7,416 nucleotides of DNA, from assembly GCA_964414265.1 (NCBI GenBank), contig CAYPVT010000034.1:1-7416 (forward strand), given 5' to 3'. The notes beneath the pieces were generated by a model. It was not told where the DNA came from and ran no database searches. It worked only from the letters and a program-made list of their open reading frames with translations. The DNA is from VMEP01 sp964414265. Its GTDB lineage: Bacteria; Patescibacteriota; Minisyncoccia; Phycocordibacterales; VMEP01. Below, one piece after another: positions 4,972 to 7,416 of the stretch. A program made the position numbers and the translations under genes. Position 1 is the stretch's first letter; each line of letters begins with the position of its first letter.

Positions 4972-5640
4972 ATGAACAAACCGAGGATTATCGTTTTTGC
5001 GTCTGGCACAGAAGAAGGTGGTGGTTCTGGTTTTAGGAAGCTTGTGGAGGCATCGCGTGCAGGAATACTTGATGCCAAAATCGTCGGGGTGGTTTCAAAC
5101 CACGAAAATGGTGGTGTTTGGGAAAAAGCCGAGGAGCTTGATATCCCGTTCATCCATTTCCGTGGGCCATGGAACGCCGAAGGATACCAACGTATCGCAA
5201 GGGAGTCGAAGGCCGACTTCTTTGCCCTCTCTGGCTGGTTGAAGCTTGTGAGCGGGCTTGATTCGCGAACGAACTTCAACTCGCAAACGGTGTTCAATAT
5301 TCACCCTGGGCCCCTACCGGAGTTTGGTGGCCCCGGGCTTTATGGGCACCACGTTCACGAAGCGGTAATGACGGCGTTCCGTCGTGGCGAAATTTCACAC
5401 TCTGCGGTCTCGATGCACTTCGTTACGGAGAAGTACGACCTCGGTCCAATCTTTTTCCAAACGAAGGTGTGCATCAAGGACGACGATACGCCGGAAACCC
5501 TGGCACGGCGCGTCAACCACTGTGAGCACATGTATCAAGCAGAAGTGACCAATCTGGTAGTCAACGGGTTCATCCGCTGGGACGGACTAAGCCACCATTC
5601 CGTCTGCCCAATCTTCACTTCCTCCAAATATTTCGAATAA
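4972..5640 (+). CDS. purN: Phosphoribosylglycinamide formyltransferase-like protein (PurN family)
   Basis: A 222-aa cytosolic enzyme of the formyltransferase fold, expected to transfer a formyl group from 10-formyl-tetrahydrofolate to glycinamide ribonucleotide, the third step of purine synthesis. Seen: an N-terminal RIIVFASGT strand-loop; VVSNHENGG (40-48), like the SN-x-x-a-x-gl segment; FFALSGWLKLVS (83-94), like lAGymriLs; NIHPGPLPEF (109-118) with catalytic Asn109 and His111; and MHFVTEKYDLGPIFFQ (148-163) with the conserved Asp156. The length is near the usual 190-215. Two differences stand out: the phosphate-binding loop after ASGT is longer and glycine-rich (EEGGGSG), and the segment after LPEF has GGPGLYGHH. 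Another formyl acceptor in this fold family is possible but less likely, since it lies next to and convergent with the PurC-PurE gene. Sampled stretches reach about 60% GC, well above the left half. Confidence 0.87.
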   Translation: MNKPRIIVFASGTEEGGGSGFRKLVEASRAGILDAKIVGVVSNHENGGVWEKAEELDIPFIHFRGPWNAEGYQRIARESKADFFALSGWLKLVSGLDSRTNFNSQTVFNIHPGPLPEFGGPGLYGHHVHEAVMTAFRRGEISHSAVSMHFVTEKYDLGPIFFQTKVCIKDDDTPETLARRVNHCEHMYQAEVTNLVVNGFIRWDGLSHHSVCPIFTSSKYFE

Positions 5641-5658
5641 CGGATTAAGAAAAACTGC

Positions 5659-5690
5659 ATAGGCGTCCCTTTCGGGGCGCCTATTTTTTT
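5659..5690 (+). terminator. Intrinsic terminator of the formyltransferase gene
   Basis: ATAGGCGTCCC (5659-5669) pairs with GGGGCGCCTAT (5674-5684) around a TTTC loop, with one U-G pair, and is followed by a run of T residues. It lies about 20 nt after the stop codon. Confidence 0.93.
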
Positions 5691-5707
5691 ATATTTTAAA
5701 ATCTTTA

Positions 5708-5743
5708 CAAAAAAAAGACGGGTCAGAATGAACTGACCCGTCT
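5708..5743 (-). terminator. Intrinsic terminator of the PurC-PurE gene
   Basis: On the minus strand AGACGGGTCAG (5733-5743) pairs over 11 bp with CTGACCCGTCT (5716-5726) around a 6-nt loop and is followed by eight T residues. It is separate from the plus-strand terminator, so the convergent genes do not share one bidirectional hairpin. Confidence 0.93.
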
Positions 5744-5749
5744 ACGTGC

Positions 5750-5775
5750 TTAATTACCGACCTGCCGGTAATTAA
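5750..5775. repeat. 10-bp inverted repeat spanning the PurC-PurE stop codon
   Basis: TTAATTACCG (5750-5759) and CGGTAATTAA (5766-5775) are perfect inverted arms around ACCTGC. The repeat includes the TAA stop at 5772-5774 and lies 6 nt from the terminator stem. No T tract follows it on either strand, so it is not itself a terminator. It may be an mRNA-end stabilising hairpin or a dispersed palindromic element. Confidence 0.6.
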
Positions 5776-7259
5776 TCCCTGAGAAAAAACTCTGGCTTCT
5801 TTTCCACCCGCGAAAGAATGGGTGGCAATTCGGAGAACGTCGCCCGAACGATGGCCTTTGAGAGACCGTCGCTGTTGCGATATACGACGCCAGCCTTTTC
5901 ATCCATGAGCACCGTCTGCCCCGGTATCTGCGAAATCGAGAGTTCTGCCGCAAGCAACTCTTCGCTTCCTTCTTCGCCGAGAGCAACGCCAATGACGGGG
6001 ATTCTCCATCCATTTGCATGAAGGTGAGCGTCGAGAACCCCAGGCAAAGCAAACGCCTTTCCGCCAACAGCAATGACGATATCCGCGCCAGAGCACCCGA
6101 ATTCCGCAAACCCCGCGACATGTATGGGGTTCCGGTGACAACTCATGACGTGAACATCGAGCTTCCCGAGGAACCGGTTTCCAACATACTTTTGGGCAAC
6201 AGCGAGTTGCACTTCCGCTTTTGCCCGATCGCTTCTACTTCCGAAAACCACGGCCAGCTTCCGCGCCGGTATTTCCCGGTCGACCTTCAGTTTCGAAGCG
6301 ACATAGGAATCAACGCGCATGCCGGTCAACAACCAGAAGATGTAGCGATACATCTCCGAGGAGGTGGTAATCAGTTCTTTCGGAATTTCCATCCCGTGAA
6401 CCTTTTTCACATCTTCGGGAGAAAGCGGATCGAGATTGCTCATCCCGGCCTCAATTCCCCAGTTGCGAATCAACTGCTTGTCGTACGGCGGTGGCGCCTT
6501 GCGATTTTCTTTCTTCCGGCTGGGCCACCACATAGTTGCGCTCCAGAAACGACTGGAGTCGGGGGTGGCCACTTCGTCGCCTAAAACGAGGTTACCTTTT
6601 TCGTCGCGACCAAACTCGAGCTTGGTGTCGGCAAAAATGATGCCTCGCTCTTCGGCAAATTTACGCACGAAATCGTAGACCGCGAGCAAGGTTTTTGTTT
6701 CCTCGGGATATTTCACCCGCACCTTGTCGCTATCCATCGGGAGGTCGTGCCCTTCGACTTCTTTCGTTGTCGGAGTGTCAAACACCCACGGCAGTTTGTC
6801 GCCGTCTTGAAGACCGGCGGGCAAAGAAATTCCAAAAACCTTGCCGGTTTTTTGGTATTCCTTGAAGGCCGACCCCGTCAGATAGCCACGAGCGATGAAC
6901 TCGACCGGAGCCATCACAAGTTGCTTCACCACGAGCGCTCGGCACTGCAAATCAATGTTTCCCCGAAGTTTTTCCGGGAGGTAGTGATCGATTGCAGCGC
7001 CAGCGGCGATGAGATGCGTCTTGCAGATACCAGCTTCTTCGAGTTTCGTCATCCAGAAATGGGTCAAGGCCGTCAGGACCATTCCCTTTCCTGGAACCTT
7101 CGCGTTCAAAACGAAGTCAAAAATGCTGACCGCGTCTGTTGCGACCGAGAGTAGAAATCCACTCCCAAGGTCGTATAGGTCGCGCACCTTGCCACGGTTC
7201 AGAAGCTTGAGGCCTTCAAGAACCGGTTCTTCTGCCCGTACGGGCGAAAGTTGTGCCAT
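5772..7259 (-). CDS. PurC-PurE fusion: SAICAR synthase plus AIR carboxylase/mutase-like domain
   Basis: A 495-aa cytosolic fusion. Residues 1 to about 320 are SAICAR synthase (PurC), which joins aspartate to CAIR with ATP. Its marks are RGKVRDLYD (22-30), VMAPVEFIARGYLTGS (115-130), FADTKLEFG (209-217) and DEVATPDSSRFW (228-239). Its length fits the long yeast-type form. Residues about 334-470 are PurE-like: VVFGSRSD (337-344), SCHRNP (373-378, keeping the catalytic His375), and VGGKAFALPG (398-407), then IPVIGV. Class I PurE has GGAAHLPG there, so the second conserved His is lost, yet the loop is not the class II AGRSNGLGP of animal PAICS either. The domain order equals PAICS. Whether it uses CO2 with AIR or N5-CAIR (needing PurK) cannot be settled here. 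AGAGGGG 7 nt before the ATG supports the start. Sampled stretches are about 53% GC. Confidence 0.92.
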   Translation of the reverse strand: MAQLSPVRAEEPVLEGLKLLNRGKVRDLYDLGSGFLLSVATDAVSIFDFVLNAKVPGKGMVLTALTHFWMTKLEEAGICKTHLIAAGAAIDHYLPEKLRGNIDLQCRALVVKQLVMAPVEFIARGYLTGSAFKEYQKTGKVFGISLPAGLQDGDKLPWVFDTPTTKEVEGHDLPMDSDKVRVKYPEETKTLLAVYDFVRKFAEERGIIFADTKLEFGRDEKGNLVLGDEVATPDSSRFWSATMWWPSRKKENRKAPPPYDKQLIRNWGIEAGMSNLDPLSPEDVKKVHGMEIPKELITTSSEMYRYIFWLLTGMRVDSYVASKLKVDREIPARKLAVVFGSRSDRAKAEVQLAVAQKYVGNRFLGKLDVHVMSCHRNPIHVAGFAEFGCSGADIVIAVGGKAFALPGVLDAHLHANGWRIPVIGVALGEEGSEELLAAELSISQIPGQTVLMDEKAGVVYRNSDGLSKAIVRATFSELPPILSRVEKKPEFFLRD

Positions 7260-7266
7260 GGAAATT

Positions 7267-7273
7267 CCCCTCT
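7267..7273 (-). promoter_or_regulatory. Shine-Dalgarno sequence of the PurC-PurE gene
   Basis: Minus-strand AGAGGGG lies 7 nt before the ATG at 7259, which supports that start. Confidence 0.7.
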
Positions 7274-7306
7274 GTGTGTGAAAAAGTTTAGAAATTTAAA
7301 TTGAAA

Positions 7307-7326
7307 CAGGACTAAAACCAGCCCTG
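7307..7326 (-). other. Short hairpin in the PurC-PurE upstream region
   Basis: On the minus strand CAGGGCT and AGTCCTG can pair over 7 bp (one G-U) around GGTTTT. It directly follows the candidate -10, so with that promoter it would overlap the transcription start. It could be an operator-like inverted repeat or a chance fold. I see no recognisable purine or PRPP riboswitch core. Confidence 0.3.
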
Positions 7327-7355
7327 AAATTAACAGTAAAATATCGTTTCGTCAA
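7327..7355 (-). promoter_or_regulatory. Candidate promoter of the PurC-PurE gene
   Basis: Minus-strand TTGACG (7350-7355, 5 of 6), a 17-nt spacer and TAATTT (7327-7332, weak), with TG placed for an extended -10. The predicted leader is about 60 nt and holds the Shine-Dalgarno sequence. Confidence 0.4.
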
Positions 7356-7395
7356 CATATCTACCCCGAATTCTAGCTCCAAGTGCAATGTATAA

Positions 7396-7410
7396 CTAAA
7401 AAAGCCCCAC
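7396..7410 (-). terminator. Possible 3' half of a terminator from a gene beyond the window
   Basis: The minus strand reads GTGGGGC followed by six T residues at the very edge, as in the closing arm and T tract of an intrinsic terminator. The opposite arm would lie past 7416, so it cannot be confirmed. Confidence 0.3.
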
Positions 7411-7416
7411 AATAAG

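Noticed and set aside
4878..5297. 139-codon minus-strand open frame
   Set aside because: It overlaps the PurN gene antisense; low-complexity, proline/serine-rich translation with no recognisable pattern.
6018..6584. 188-codon plus-strand open frame
   Set aside because: It lies wholly antisense to the well-supported PurC-PurE gene, has no family motif or Shine-Dalgarno sequence, and is explained by the higher GC of that gene.
7260..7360. Purine or PRPP riboswitch in the PurC-PurE leader
   Set aside because: No conserved riboswitch core or three-way junction is visible; only one short hairpin, which overlaps the predicted start site.
1..7416. CRISPR array, tRNA, rRNA, transposase, toxin-antitoxin or defence genes
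   Set aside because: No direct repeat series, tRNA cloverleaf, rRNA-like sequence or matching protein motifs were found on either strand.

Overview
The window looks like a piece of an uncultured small-genome bacterium, most likely a member of the Patescibacteria/CPR (Parcubacteria-like). This is an inference from compact gene spacing, many short conserved-hypothetical genes, a divergent S41 protease and degenerate HD proteins; no rRNA or other taxonomic marker is present. TAA, TAG and TGA are all used as stops, so the standard bacterial code fits. There are nine genes. Eight are supported by family motifs or clear coding structure, and one is a 56-codon membrane gene that is easy to miss.

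Left part (1-3100, minus strand, AT-rich). In transcription order there is a gamma-glutamylcyclotransferase-like protein (2651-3100), then a membrane-anchored S41 protease-like protein with a J-domain-like segment where a PDZ domain is expected (1256-2575). Next comes a two-gene unit of a DUF4342 protein (974-1219) and a 56-aa two-helix membrane protein (793-963). Last is a stand-alone RelA/SpoT-type HD hydrolase (91-666). These genes have no usable Shine-Dalgarno sequence. For three of them a -10-like hexamer ends exactly 6 nt before the ATG, which suggests leaderless mRNAs.

Middle (3119-4862, minus strand). An HD-GYP-related protein without the GYP motif (3688-4845) is followed by an unrecognised 140-aa protein (3176-3598). 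The latter is GC-richer and has its own promoter, a palindrome over the predicted start site, a strong Shine-Dalgarno sequence and an intrinsic terminator.

Right part (4904-7416). Two GC-richer de novo purine synthesis genes face each other: a PurN-type glycinamide ribonucleotide formyltransferase on the plus strand (4972-5640) and a PurC-PurE fusion on the minus strand (5772-7259). Each has a Shine-Dalgarno sequence and its own intrinsic terminator; the two terminators lie back to back between the genes. PurN acts at the third step of IMP synthesis and PurE/PurC at AIR carboxylation and SAICAR formation, so together they cover non-adjacent steps of one pathway.

The most notable points are the S41 protein (J-like insert without HPD, catalytic Lys and Gln apparently replaced), the contrast between AT-rich SD-less genes and GC-rich genes with SD and terminators, the PAICS-like fusion with an altered PurE active-site loop, and the unknown receiver-like gene with its operator-like palindrome. 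I see no CRISPR array, tRNA, rRNA, transposase or defence system, and I cannot claim a wholly new system here.
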